NCBI GenBank assembly: GCA_029962745.1
Contig: CM057158.1
Location: forward strand, 11,862,426 to 11,926,425
DNA from: Echinometra lucunter
Lineage: Eukaryota; Echinodermata; Echinoidea; Camarodonta; Echinometridae
Reading direction: 5' to 3'
Length of the DNA stretch: 64,000 bases
The notes below the pieces were generated by a model that was not told where the DNA came from, searched no databases, and worked only from the letters and a program-made list of their open reading frames with translations. This document shows positions 24,541 through 36,639 of the stretch, piece after piece (the first letter of the stretch is position 1; the number at the start of each line of letters is the position of its first letter). A program made the translations under genes and the position numbers.

Positions 24541-24659
24541 AAATAATGAAAATAAGAATGATATCAACAAATACAACCATAACAATAGACAATGAACAAG
24601 AAGAAGAGAAGAACAAGAAAAAGTAGAATCTGACGGATGAGGAGGAGGAAAAGAAGGAT

Positions 24660-24903
24660 AAGAAGTAGTTGAAGACTGATGATGACGATGACGATAACGA
24701 TGGTGGTGGTGATGATGATGATGATGATGATAATAACTACAATAATAATGATAATAGTAATAACAATAATAATGATAATGATAATAATGATAATAATAAT
24801 GATAATAATAATAATAATGATAATAATATTAATAATAATAATAATAATGATAATAATAATAATAATGATAATAATAATAATAATGATAATAATAATAATA
24901 ATG

Positions 24904-24940
<37 letters not shown>

Positions 24941-25060
24941 TAATAATAATAATGGTAATAATAATAATAATGATAATAATAATAATGATAATAATAATAA
25001 TAATGATAATAATAATAATAATGATAATAATAATAATAATGATAATAATAATAATAATGA

Positions 25061-25091
<31 letters not shown>

Positions 25092-25130
25092 AAGAAGAAG
25101 AAGAAATAGAAGAAGGAGAAATAGAAGAAG
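24660..25130. repeat. (AAT)n/(GAT)n minisatellite, then (AAG)n
   Basis: From about 24677 to 25061 the sequence alternates AAT runs with single GAT triplets, in higher-order blocks of about four to six triplets. It then switches to (AAG)n up to about 25105. The long poly-Ile, poly-Asn and poly-Tyr frames are products of this array. Confidence 0.95.
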
Positions 25131-28020
25131 GAGAGAGGGAAAGAAGAAGCAGACCAAAATGGAGAAGATTATTTTGCCTTGTCACCGCCTACATGCACAG
25201 AGCACGATCTGAAAATAAAAAAATCAGGAATTGGACCTGGTTTCGGCTACGTGTGTTGAATGCTGTAAGCTCCTTCCTTTTTAATGATATTCCTGCCATA
25301 TTTTCTCCTCAAATCAATATTTCTCTTCACCGTCTACCCTTGATGGGTTTATCATACTCTGTTCCCACTGACAAAGATTAAATACCAATACCGTATTTGC
25401 AAGTTAATACTCCTAGATTCGGGGCAAAAATCCTTAAAATCCGCCAATGGATATCACATTCATCGGCATAATGAAAATTCTGCTATAATGCAAAATATTA
25501 ATAATGTTTATATTAATCTATATACTGCTCTAAAATTCGTGTTTATCACAATATTATCAAGGGATGAAATTTTTTTCCTTGATATAGAGTTATCATTTTT
25601 CCCCATAAATTAAACAGACTGAATGTCAGGGACCAGTTTTCAAGAGTGAAAGGACTCGTCATTTATACTGACAACTTGCACTTGCTCTGCAGATTTCGAG
25701 ACTCAGTAGGGAGAGTATTGCACGATGTGTTGGATGAATGGTCTTGTACACGGCATGAATTGTCTTGTTACACGACTTCACCACCGGTTTTATTTAAATT
25801 AAAGGAAAGGATAGTTAGGATACACCAAGAAAAGAGAAGGAATTCCAAAATACACATTTTTCTTGAGTGTTTGCCTTAATTACTATTGTTTTACATAATG
25901 ATGAAGGCCGAACATTATTCGTCATTATATTGCTGATTGCGGATATGAAACGAAAGAAACGAACAAAAGACAAATAACAAGTCGTGTATCCATCCCTTTT
26001 CAACCTGAATGAATTGCACATCAGAGTAAAAAAAAAAAAAAAAAAAATCTCAAAGAAAATATAAAGGTATACTGCCGCAACTGGTGCAGGGCCATCACGT
26101 ATATTCGGGAAGTGTGAACGTTGCGCTTATCCTGATTGCATCCCTAATCTTTGTTTGCGTTCTCCAATGCTCTCGACATTGTTTCAACGCCACGGATGGA
26201 TGGATAGCTGGATGGCATCCCTCAAGCAGCGCTGGCGATGGATGATGATTCAAGGAGTATCATCCATGTTTTAATGGTTGGCGTAGTATCTAATGGAGCA
26301 AAAGGGGCTTCATCTCTCTATATACACCAGGGTGTATGCATGCATGCAAGTTGGATAGATTGAGGGCCACGGACGCATGATGACATTGGGAGCCGTTCAA
26401 CCATGGTAATGCTTGTATAATCCGATTCCACCAGGGGTTAAAAGAAAAGTAAAGGGTGCTTAAGGGGGAAGTGGCTGGGTATCTGACCATCCTCGATAAG
26501 ATCTCTCATCTTATCAAACGTGTAGTGAAAGTAGAAAGTGTCTATTTTGTATCACTTTTCAGCCACAAACTTAAAAAAAATACACTACGGCCATAATGAT
26601 AATCCATACCACTCATAATGAATACAAGAAAACAAAAGGCATCACTGATCATTTAAAAAACAACAACCTAGAACACTCAAATACCCTTCATCCCCCTTTC
26701 AGCAGTTACGACCACATTATTATGCCATAATTACAGAAGGGTCATGCACAGTGGATCTAAAGTACATGTGCCCCTTGTCCATACATATTTCAATCTATAA
26801 AGACGTGCCTGCCCCCATTTCATCAAGAGTCTCATCAATATGAATGACCAGTAAGCTCTGAAATTCATTATACTATACTCTCCTCTCAAGTGGAGAAAGT
26901 TTCAAGAGTATTATGATTTTCAAGAAAACTGATTGAATCAACTTTTAAAAGATAAAAGAAATAAACTGAATATTGGTCTCGGCATTACTGGAGACGTAAA
27001 CGTAACTGGGACGCGTTTGTTTCTTAATTTGGGTTTCCTAATATTGATACAACTATATTATTAGTAACTATCAGCGACTATGGATTTTCCTGTGCATTGT
27101 GTCATGGCACTGCAATTCACTTTGATTTTCTTTTCGAGTGGGAAGTCAGATGACTGTATAACACCTATCCGTATAGTATATCGCATTCCAACTTAAAACT
27201 ACCAGTTTCTCAGGCTAGCATATTTTCATTAAATGTGTATATAACTCATAAAAGACATATCATCAAAATTCCTCTCTTCTTTGATTAATGAAACGAACAG
27301 AAATAACCTTTAAAAGAATTGGTTTACTTATAATAGTAATGCACAAATTATCTTCACTGGTTGCCTCGAAAACACTCGAGATCAAGACGAGTCTGTATCG
27401 TATATTTCTAACAAACAAAAAATTTACTTTTCATAAAAATTCAGTGTTCATGAACTATTCAAAATTATCCCTGCTTCAACTTCAACTTTGAAAAGTTTCA
27501 TGATAAACAAGACTTTCTGTCTAATTGACTTCATTAAAGAATAATGTCATGTAATAACTCAATGTGTTAATCAACACTGCATGTAACGTATAATTAGATA
27601 ACATTTTGTCACAGCTGATCATCTCCGCGTAACGAGCTCATTATTGAAGCACATATGGTGCATAGAGTGCAGATGTGACAGACGTTATCGACATTTCCAT
27701 GTTATCGACATTTCCATTAGACGAACATGTTTTTAGAAGATTCCGAAAATTCCCATCATTTTCGAATCACTTCCCAGTCACGAACAAAATGGGGGTTATT
27801 CGATTTAGGGAGCAGTGAGCATATTGGAAAATCTCATCATCAAAATGTGAATTAAGTCGTTCAGGAAGCGGGAAAATCAGTGTTTATGAGTGAGTGTGGG
27901 ATGGGGCATTTGCACTGTGTGGTTTGAATGTTACACAGTCATGAATATCAGAATGACTGTGTGAAATTATAGAGACGTGTTACTTTTTTCCTTGCCTTCT
28001 ATTAATAGAGAGGGGATATG
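25131..28020. other. No gene recognised
   Basis: AT-rich. A short direct repeat, GTTATCGACATTTCCAT, occurs twice in tandem near 27682-27717. Frames at 25646-25879 and 26290-26490 match no family. No exon with paired splice sites was justified. Confidence 0.35.
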
Positions 28021-28026
28021 GAAACA

Positions 28027-28168
28027 GTTGCGGATTAAGGGGGCACAACCTGTCATTGTCCCTTCTTCCCCAACTGCCACTGGGATATAGCCCCCTAATT
28101 GCATGTTTTTCTTTTAGTTGTACCCCCCCCCCCCCCCCCGCATTAACTAGTTCGCTGATCCGCCCCCT
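28027..28168. mobile_element. Possible MITE, CAGNNGCGGAT ends
   Basis: The left CAGTTGCGGATTAAGGGGG and the right end, which on the minus strand reads CAGGGGGCGGATCAGCG, resemble the CAGGGGCGGATCC-type ends at 3769 and 49464. It contains a poly-C run. There is no matching target duplication. Confidence 0.35.
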
Positions 28169-28169
28169 G

Positions 28170-30043
28170 CATTGAAGCACCCCTTTAACATCACTTCATC
28201 ACGCTACGCCTCTGGCTTGATGAATACTTCATGATGAACTGCTCATTGATATCATTTTCCCCTCAGGTGTATTATAGGTGGGACTACAAGAACAGATAAC
28301 AGCTGATATGCAATAAAAACTGAACATTAAAACATGCATGATGCATGGACGTAGGGTTAAAGAAAGACGGTTGTTCATGCATACATAGCCTCAAAGGAAA
28401 AAAAAAAAGGAAAAACATAATGTATTTCTGAAAAATCTATTCAAGCTCACATCAGAAATCATACAGGAAGATAAGCCTTGTTAATGTTTACTGGATTCAG
28501 GACAGAGATTCCTTCCTTTTATAATATTTCAATTACTTTTGTCTAAAGATCGATTCAAAATCACTGCGCTTTATTGGTTATTTATTATATTGTTATTATA
28601 TTTATTGGTTTATTCGTCATACTAGATAAGCCTGTTGTCTGGTATGATTTCGTCTAAAGCTTTTGATATGCAGCTATAGTAGCCTTGATTCGTCGAAAAT
28701 ATTTTTTACATTTTACTCAGATTTGTTGTTCCCTAATGATGATGAACGCTCATGAAATTGATTTTGATGTGGGTGATATAGAAGTCAACATTGCTTAAGG
28801 AATGTTTCAAAATAAATGTGAGCGAAGCTGACCAATCGGGTACGCATCCCTCCTTTTCATATAAGAGTTTCTTATTTATTTATTTCATTATTATTAGTTG
28901 TTTTGTTTTTTGTTTTTAGCAGTATACCTATTTTGTGAATACTTCTGAGATAGCATGTTAATTATAGCATGCATAAACACATGTTCTTAACGATAAAAAT
29001 ATGTCTCATAAGCATTTTTTAGTGTTTTTTGTATGAGTACAGAGAAATTTTGGAACTTCATAGCGCTTCATATGTCTCCTGTCATAATTATCATTATCAT
29101 TTTCAAACGAAAATATTGCCGTTGCCAGTGTGAGTTTAATATTTGATATACTGACTTGTCTTATTGTTATGCTTCAGTAAGGTCAACTTAAAAAAACAAA
29201 CAAAAACAAAACACACAAATGCCTTGAATGCATGCAGGACTGACCATGGAGTGTTTGGAGAGTTTTCCCCTTGCATGCAAGGTCGTACGTAATTTGGCTT
29301 GAGGGCCGACCGTCATGTGGTCTAAGGTTGATATAGCTCGAGTGTATCGGTCATCAAAATCCCCCAACCGAATGTCAGTCCCATACCGCGCCTGAACTTG
29401 GATAACAACTAATGCAGGAGTCGGTGTCGGTGGATCAGCTTGAATGATATGGATAAAAATAATTGCTTGATGAACACGATAACATAACTCTGGATTAATA
29501 GACCTCGAAACATGAAAAACTAAAGACGGTAAGTCTGTTCGGTTTGGCATGGACGGACATTTGAAATATTTTGAAAGACTGAGGGCTATAACAAAAAGTA
29601 ATGAAAGGTACTGAGCTATTTTATGTTTCATGGAGAAGGGCATCACTGAAGGAGTTGAAATTCGATGAAATTTGGGTTACCCTGGTTGTGTACTTAAACT
29701 ACATGTCATGTCACGGACGAACAAACATGACACTCTTAACCGACCAATCCCGGGTATAAACCATATAGTCTATATCATCGACAGAGACATGAATAAGTTA
29801 GATAATGATGCAGTCTGTATTTCTCGGAAAGAACAAGAGCATGTCGTGAAATTAACATATGGCTCTGATAGCCGATGAATATATGGATTAGGAAGATGAA
29901 TAAGTACTCGAAATAAGTACTTAATCAATCAATCAAACTCACGTAATCTTCTCGATCTAAAATCAAATATTGAATCAGAGAGTAAGTGAGGGAAAGAAGA
30001 GGAGTGGGTAGGAAAGGGGCGGCATATGGATGGACGGAGAGAA

Positions 30044-30075
<32 letters not shown>

Positions 30076-30911
30076 GGGGGGTATGTCTGAGAAAATGGAG
30101 AGAGATCACCAAAACAAATTCATCAGTCTGAAAGCTAGACTTGTCAGATTCAATTTTAAAAACAGTCCTTACTCATTAATGGATAATCCAAGTTCATTTC
30201 AGTACAGTTATGCAACTGGTGTGTATATACATGGAAAACGAATTTTTAAGAGAATGCTTGCGTTAACCGATGTACATTTAAGATTATTTAAAAGATATCT
30301 CTGTCCGACTCCAAACGAAATGTATGCTAGCAGAGCATCATCATAATCGTCTTTGCAATGAACAAATGCTGTAATGTCATTTTTCTTTTCTTTTTTCTTG
30401 TTTCTTTTTTTTCTGGCGAGATGATATCAAAAACAAGAAATTTTCAGATGGTAAAAAAAAAAATTAATTAAATCATCAATTAGATGATCTTCTTCATCCA
30501 TATCAGTTGTATACCTTCAATCGGCTGGATACACACACTGGATAATGAGTGACACTGAAAGTGTTTCAGAAAGGAAGGGCAATCTAGTATAAGCATATTG
30601 CCTGTATATGCTGCAGCATAATGAAATCGCGTGCTTGATAGATTCTTTCGAATAGGAAGAGACCTTTAAAATCGGAACGTAATGAGAGTGGTAACATATC
30701 TACACTGCAGCCGTGATTTTAGCCTTAAAGATGATTTCCCTTAGAAATGGTATAAAGTCATGCTCTTCTGGCGATCTGACGAGAGCTCATCATGCATGCA
30801 CTCTTTACTATCCAAAGTATTGTTGGATTTATTTTCATAATTTCTATTTTTCATAATTTCTATCATAACTGAACTATAGGACGTTCACATCATATTACTC
30901 AATGAGGTTCT

Positions 30912-30975
<64 letters not shown>

Positions 30976-31420
30976 AATGTATGAAGTGACGATGAATACT
31001 TAACATATTTTGGGCATGTTTATCTACGAAGGTGTAATTTTGTGCGAAAACTTTGGTTCATTTTTGTTACCAAAATAGAAATGCAAAACCCAAGAACAAT
31101 GTTTTATCCAATGTATGTATATAGCACATGATGATAAACATCTCCGTTACAAAATAGCGATCATGCTCATCAATATAGTCTGAGTCAATAAGGTTTCAAG
31201 TTTTAGATCACACGTCAAGTAGGCAAAGAATCTAATTTGATGTAGAGCAGAACTTGTCAAGTATTGATCATTGTCTGATAGAACATCGGGATAGAACACT
31301 ACGAGTGGACTAGCAAAGCTCAGAACATTCAGTGCTAGAATATCCTTACATCACTCAACAAAATTAAAATACATGCAAGAGGTAAATAGTCGATACTATG
31401 AGATGAAATATGAATATTTT
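28170..31420. other. No gene recognised
   Basis: Mostly AT-rich. It contains a 152-codon minus-strand frame (29188-29646) without recognisable domain, a (GA)n tract at 30030-30078, and a poly-C/(CT)n tract at 30911-30972. If the candidate exon at 31429 is real, this span would be intron. Confidence 0.35.
30911..30972. repeat. (CT)n microsatellite
   Basis: A poly-C run followed by about 50 bp of pure CT repeat. Confidence 0.92.
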
Positions 31421-31428
31421 GTACTTAC

Positions 31429-31489
31429 ATGCAATGGATACAAGGTAGATCCTTCGTAGAATCTGACAGTGACCTTCTGGAACGTCCAT
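31429..31489 (-). CDS. Possible 5' coding exon of unknown gene
   Basis: On the minus strand, an ATG with A at -3 and G at +4 opens 20 codons (starting MDVPEGHCQILRR). It ends at 31429 in a full-consensus donor, GTAAGT. Upstream is a CpG-richer stretch (about 31500-32050), unlike its AT-rich surroundings, with a GCCGCCAT YY1-like word at about 31521-31528. No downstream exon could be identified toward lower coordinates. The gene is not recognised and may be spurious. Confidence 0.3.
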
Positions 31490-31499
31490 GATAATATTT

Positions 31500-32060
31500 A
31501 TTCTACACAGCAAGGAATAATGGCGGCTTGATGGATCTTAATTAGACTTAGTTGACATTAATTATCCCTCCAGCAGCGCTATCCGAACGATACCTCGCAC
31601 CAGCTCACAAGAAATGGACAATTTCATCATAACCCTTTTCTGTGGTCGATTCAGTTGTTTTTGGAGAAGGATATAAAAACTCGGATGTGTTGCGAACCGA
31701 TTTATTGTTTAGTCACTTTTTTCTCCGGGTAGCTAGGTGGTGTTATCAGGCAGAATCCAATGTTATCTTGTGTGTTTTGGTCGTTTCAATGTGGCGCGCG
31801 TCCTAAAAACAAGTCTGCTGTAAGGTTACTGCGGCTCCTGAGCACATCGTCTGGGGGATGTAAATAAAATGTGCGTGTTTCCCCCTGCCAGTGGAGCCAG
31901 CGTGCGGTAGAAAGAGTCTGCTCCCTCGATCTCGCATCAGCACAACTCGTCGAGGAGAGAGACGAGAAGAAAACACGATCGTCGCATGCTTTTCCTCTGA
32001 TCGTGCATATTCATAGACACACTCCAGCATTTATTTTCCCCCCTTCATCCATCTCTTCTT
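31500..32060. promoter_or_regulatory. CpG-richer candidate promoter region
   Basis: This stretch has more CG dinucleotides than the flanks. It contains TATAAAAA at about 31670 on the plus strand and a GCCGCCAT word on the minus strand. It could serve the minus-strand exon at 31429 or an unseen plus-strand transcript. Overlapping short frames on both strands are not recognised. Confidence 0.3.
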
Positions 32061-32339
32061 TTCTCAAAAATGCATTAAAGTACGCACACAGTCTCCGACG
32101 GTGGCGTTGCGTTTAAGCCGCCAAAGATCTTGGTAAGATTATGGTAGTGTCGCCTGACTCCTTTGGTCCTATGATACTTGATGAGCGGTGTATACGGGCA
32201 AATAACGGTGCCTTATGATCACACCATGGCTAATCAATTTCGAACAAAACTAATGATTGGATGCTTGCGCCGTGGTGCCCCTATACCGTGTTGAGCCTGT
32301 TGAGACTACTAAACCTCCTCAATGCAGAATTGTTGACTT

Positions 32340-32585
32340 CACTCTTTAAGGTGACATATTGGGGATCACTTTCTGTGGGAGTTGAATCCACTCCAGGTTT
32401 CGGTGATATTTGCTTCAAAGTAGTGGAAGGGATCGCTCTTAGGAGAGTGGATTCCCACTGTGTAGTGCGTAGATTAATTTCACTCCAGATTTCTAGTGGA
32501 TTTCAGTCCAGAGTAGTGGTTTGGACAAATCCTTTCCGAGTGGAATTCACTCTTTGCGCGTAGATTTCCACTCCAAAACAACGTG
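32340..32585. mobile_element. Element built of GAGTGGAATTCCACTC-like motifs
   Basis: GTTGAATCCACTCC, GAGTGGATTCCCACTG, TTCACTCCAGATTTCTAGTG, GAGTGGAATTCACTC and GATTTCCACTCC follow each other, alternating in orientation. The design resembles the motif-iterated elements at 18461 and 23217, with a different motif. No flanking duplication was found. The 100-codon frame at 32261 lies inside it. Confidence 0.5.
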
Positions 32586-33123
32586 CTCCTGCAAGATTGA
32601 ATATCACCCCGTATACCAGAGAATAGGAAGGTGACTTTACTGCGAGTGTCGTAAATGCGATCATGACGCCTGGGAGTCGAGAGTGCAGTCTCACACGGAT
32701 TTAATCATTCCCCCCTCTGCGATGACGACCACGCTTGCGGGCCGGTGATTGACACAGCCAACAACCACTTCGTGAATGTGATGAGCCAATTACGCGTGGT
32801 GCTGAGTCGGGAGTGCAGATCATCACGAAGTATGCTAGATGGAATTATTTAAGTGGGAGTAGACAAAAAAGGTCCTGTAGTGTTGCTTTCGGTGTAGCAC
32901 GATCTTTTATAGATTCACTTTCGGAATACACGAATATTTACGTATACCGTGATACAGAATTGAAGAAAGGGATTTATGCATAAATTCCATAAATCCCAGA
33001 AAAAAATGATACGAGGACTTGGAATTATGAAATGAACAAAGTCTTAAAGTACAAAGAAAGCATCAAATAATTTCCTTCCCTCAATCGCATTAAGATCAAT
33101 GGAATGTGATATTTAGAAAAACC

Positions 33124-33366
33124 GGGTATGTTGGCTCGATTGATAGAGCGTCCGCCTCATGAACGGGAGGTCGTGGGTTCGATCCCCGGCCGAGTCATAC
33201 CAAAGACTTACAAAAATGGGAGCTTCTGCCTTCTAGCCAGGCGCTCGGCATATAAGAATGGAGAAGGGTAATAATAACATATTATGTTATGCAGGGCCCG
33301 CTGGAAGAGCAGCTGATAGCTGAAGTGGCTACCCTGGGTAAATAAGAGTTATTATTATTATTATTA

Positions 33367-33400
<34 letters not shown>

Positions 33401-33496
33401 CATCATCATTATTATTATTATTATTATTATTATCATTATTATTATTATTATTATCTTTATAATCATCATTATTATTATTATTATTATCATTATTAT
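33124..33496 (+). mobile_element. tRNA-derived SINE with (TTA)n tail
   Basis: The head reads TGGCTCGATTGATAGAGC (A box) and GGTTCGATCCC (B box) with a CATGAA anticodon-loop-like segment. About 120 bp of body includes CTTCTGCCTTCTAGCCAGG and CAGGGCCCGCTGGAAGAGC. It ends in CTACCCTGGGTAAATAAGAG and a tail of about 150 bp of TTA with ATC interruptions. The tRNA acceptor and T stems pair poorly and the unit continues far beyond the tRNA, so it is a SINE rather than a tRNA gene. Confidence 0.9.
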
Positions 33497-33499
33497 AAA

Positions 33500-34550
33500 A
33501 ACAAACGTGAAACACATCTTTACACACACCTCTCTGAAGAAGAGGCCCCCCCCCCCAAAAAAAAAAAAAAAAAAAACCCAGAAAACAAAGAACGAAGAAT
33601 AAAGGAAGGAAGAGAATAAGCCCGTTCATTTCTGCTCTTGAGATTAAGATGCATGTTGTATAAGCATTATGGATGCTTCAGACGTGAATGCCCAAGTGCA
33701 TTGCCATTTTACACACAAGTTATGCTCTTATTTTCCGCATTTGATTTCGATGAAATTTTGGTAGAGTGAAAAGAAGATGGGGTGAAGGCATGATAGGAGT
33801 GCGACTGGGAAATTCATCTATGGAAGTCACCGGACAACTATTCTAGGACAATTTTCCGGGGGGGGGGGAATCTTCCGTGTGAACACGTTCCCCGATGAGA
33901 ATTACCTCGGACAACGAAAGTAAACGTCCCATACCAGGCTGATAAATAATTCCTCATGTGTATTATTGTCGAAGAGGTTTAGTGATTAGGGTAATTTTTC
34001 AGAGGGAAAGTGTCCTGGGGTACTTGTGTGGAGATATCTTCATGTACTTTGTTTATGAGTAGCTACAATATGTACTTGAGGGTATAATAGAGGGTAGCTG
34101 TCCGGCCGGGGAAAGGAGTTGGGCTATTTCGTCTAGGGTCAGAAATTGACCGCGTAGGGTAATAGAGGGTGCTGTCTGGGAGATGGAGTTGTGCTATTTC
34201 TTCTAGGGTCAGAGACAGTCTGACTGACCGAGGATAGTTGCCTTGGAAAGGACAATGGAGATGGGCGCCTCTGTAGCGTCATTAGGGTGTCATCATGTGA
34301 TACAACCCCTTCATCTATCTTAGAGAAGATTAAGGTCCCTACTCAAGATTTGATAGAGTTTCGATAACAGAAGACAATAATTTGTTTTTATTTCATTTAT
34401 TCACATTTTTCTCGTGGATTTTTTTCTCTCCTTGGGTCATCTGTCGTTCCATCGGCAACCTTGTCAGCAATATTGGTCCCTCACCCCGAGTTCCCTTCCT
34501 TCCATTTTAAACAGTCTTTTTGAGACCCAGTATCTATCTCTAATCTTCTA
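33500..34550. other. No gene seen; short tandem repeat
   Basis: Low-complexity A and C runs at 33540-33575. At 34083-34217 a unit of about 70 bp occurs twice, sharing TAATAGAGGGT, GGAGTTG-GCTATTTC and TCTAGGGTCAGA. The remainder is unremarkable. Confidence 0.5.
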
Positions 34551-34624
34551 TGGTGTGAGTTGATCTTTAGAAAGCGTCTCCACCCTCCTTTCATCCTTAA
34601 GTCAGGTGCATCATGCATGGAGGA

Positions 34625-34770
34625 AATCTCTTTCTCTCTCTCTCTCTCTCTCCTCTCTCCTCTCTCTCCCTCTCTTTCTCTGTCTCACATTCCCTTTTCC
34701 TTTCTCTCTCTCCCTCTCTCACGCTCTTTATCTTTCTTTTTACCTCCCTCCCCCTCTTTCTCTCAGGGCC
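34625..34770. repeat. (CT)n microsatellite
   Basis: Interrupted CTCT tracts. Confidence 0.88.
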
Positions 34771-35970
34771 AGAAAGAAGCTTGTCAAGATAAAACAAACA
34801 CCGGGAAGAGGTACACGAGGCTCGCGACAGACAAGAAGCCAGGAAGAAACCTTATCCATATACAAACGCGGTCATATGACTTGAAAGTAGACATTCAAAG
34901 CACCCATGTCATCATGGTCATGTTCAGAAACATTAATGTGCATTCTTGCATGTTCAAGTCTTAATCAATTAATGTAACCTAAATGCTACATAATATAATT
35001 AGATCATGATAAGAAAAGGAAATGAAAAAATAAAAGGCAAGAACAGACACTGGTAAATCCGGAATCTTTTAAACACCACAGCAGATGAATCAAGAGCAGT
35101 AGCCAAAATTCAGAATAAACACTATCATTAAAAACAAGTCTTTATAATCGCTATAAAAAAAAAAGGTACTGAAGGATATTAATAAACCAGACTCTTTCTT
35201 GTCCATTTCTTACACAGTCACCCCGCCCCTTCTCCCCCCCCCCCCCCCCCCCCCTCCCCTCACTTTTGAACAATAATAATCCCTACCAAATCCAAGGTCG
35301 GGAACCATGGCAAACATACCAAGTTTAATATTATACTCAACTGCATGCTTTCTGCAATATAAAAAAAAAAGAAATAATAGAATGAAATATCATAATAAGG
35401 AAAAAAAATCAAACAAACGATACGGTTACAACATTTTATTTTTGTATGCATGTGATTTTGATACGAAGATGGCGCACTTTACGTGTATGCGAAGTAATAC
35501 CAGTTTTCATGACAGAATAATAGAGATACCTTCGAGGTTTTGTATTTTCATTTTATTTTGACAGCATTTCTGCAGGAGATTTGAAAGAAAAAAATGATTT
35601 CAATGGCAGTTTAGGTAATAAAATACAAATTTACAGATAAATTGTTATACAACTTGGCCCCATATAATCATGACCACGGCATATAGCTAGTGGAAATATA
35701 ACAAGCCTTCCTGAACACCTGCTGAATAAGAGTCGGTCGGGATAAGAGTAGTCACTGTTGAGATTCGCATTACATTGTAACTGAAAAACATATAAAGTGA
35801 GAGAGACAGGGACGGGGTAAACCAAGAAAAACAAAACAAACAGAACAAAAACAACAACAGCAACAACACACACACACACACACAAAAAAAACCCCTGATG
35901 CCTCGAGGGATCTTAAACTCTGAATAAAAATTACAACTCCAATTTCACTTTCGATCAAGAATTTACAAGA
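34771..35970. other. No gene seen
   Basis: AT-rich, with a poly-C run at about 35234-35254, an A-run region and a short (CA)n tract at 35866-35883. No coding exon is supported. Confidence 0.4.
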
Positions 35971-35971
35971 C

Positions 35972-36145
35972 CTGGGGGTGTTTCATAAAGCTGTTCGTAA
36001 GTTACGAACGACTTTACGAACGACTGGTGATACCTTCTTGGGTGCTGATCAGATTCTCATTCATTTATATGTAGCACAAGAAGGTATCACCAGTCGTTCG
36101 TAAAGTCGTTCGTAACTTACGAACAGCTTTATGAAACACCCCCAG
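35972..36145. mobile_element. Near-perfect hairpin MITE, GGGGTGTTTCATAAAGCTG ends
   Basis: The arms are about 70 bp and essentially perfect, reading GGGGTGTTTCATAAAGCTG, then GTAAGTTACGAACGAC, then GGTGATACCTTCTTG, with a loop of about 30 bp. It belongs to the same family as the element at 19276. The flanks are CTG on the left and CAG on the right, consistent with a CWG target if one base has changed. Confidence 0.85.
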
Positions 36146-36639
36146 AGATTGCGGGAGGGGCCATATCGGCTTCTATTCTCGTCCTTTTTCCTACTCCCTT
36201 TTCCCTTTCTCATTCATTTTCTTTTCATTTTAATCGTCATATGATTATGGGACACGTCTCCTCTGGAGCTACACCATTTCTTGTCTCTGGAAGTACTGTA
36301 TAGTAGGCCTACGCGGGGCTAAGGAGATACATTCCCGAGATACTGTTATTTCAAGAACGCTATATTATCGGCTGAAGACATGATAAGAGAAACATGTTAC
36401 GCATCAACTTTTAATGGAAGGTCATTAATATCCCATAGATGATGACGCCCTACTAATGAGCCATTTTAATCAAACACGCAAGCTGAAGATACTAACACGA
36501 CACAATCGAACTCAATATGCAGTCATTAAGATTATCCGCATTATCTTTGAAAAGGTATAGGCCTAGAGCTATCACTGTAATGTTACATTTTTAAAAGAAA
36601 TTATTTATTAGATTTTTGATGTTCATCTTTATCACTTTT

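Noticed and set aside
24564..25212. Frames of 118-197 codons rich in Ile, Asn or Tyr
   Set aside because: Translation of the AAT/GAT triplet array in several phases; no gene signal.
33124..33196. Possible tRNA gene with CAT anticodon
   Set aside because: The T and acceptor stems pair poorly and the unit continues into a SINE body and (TTA)n tail.
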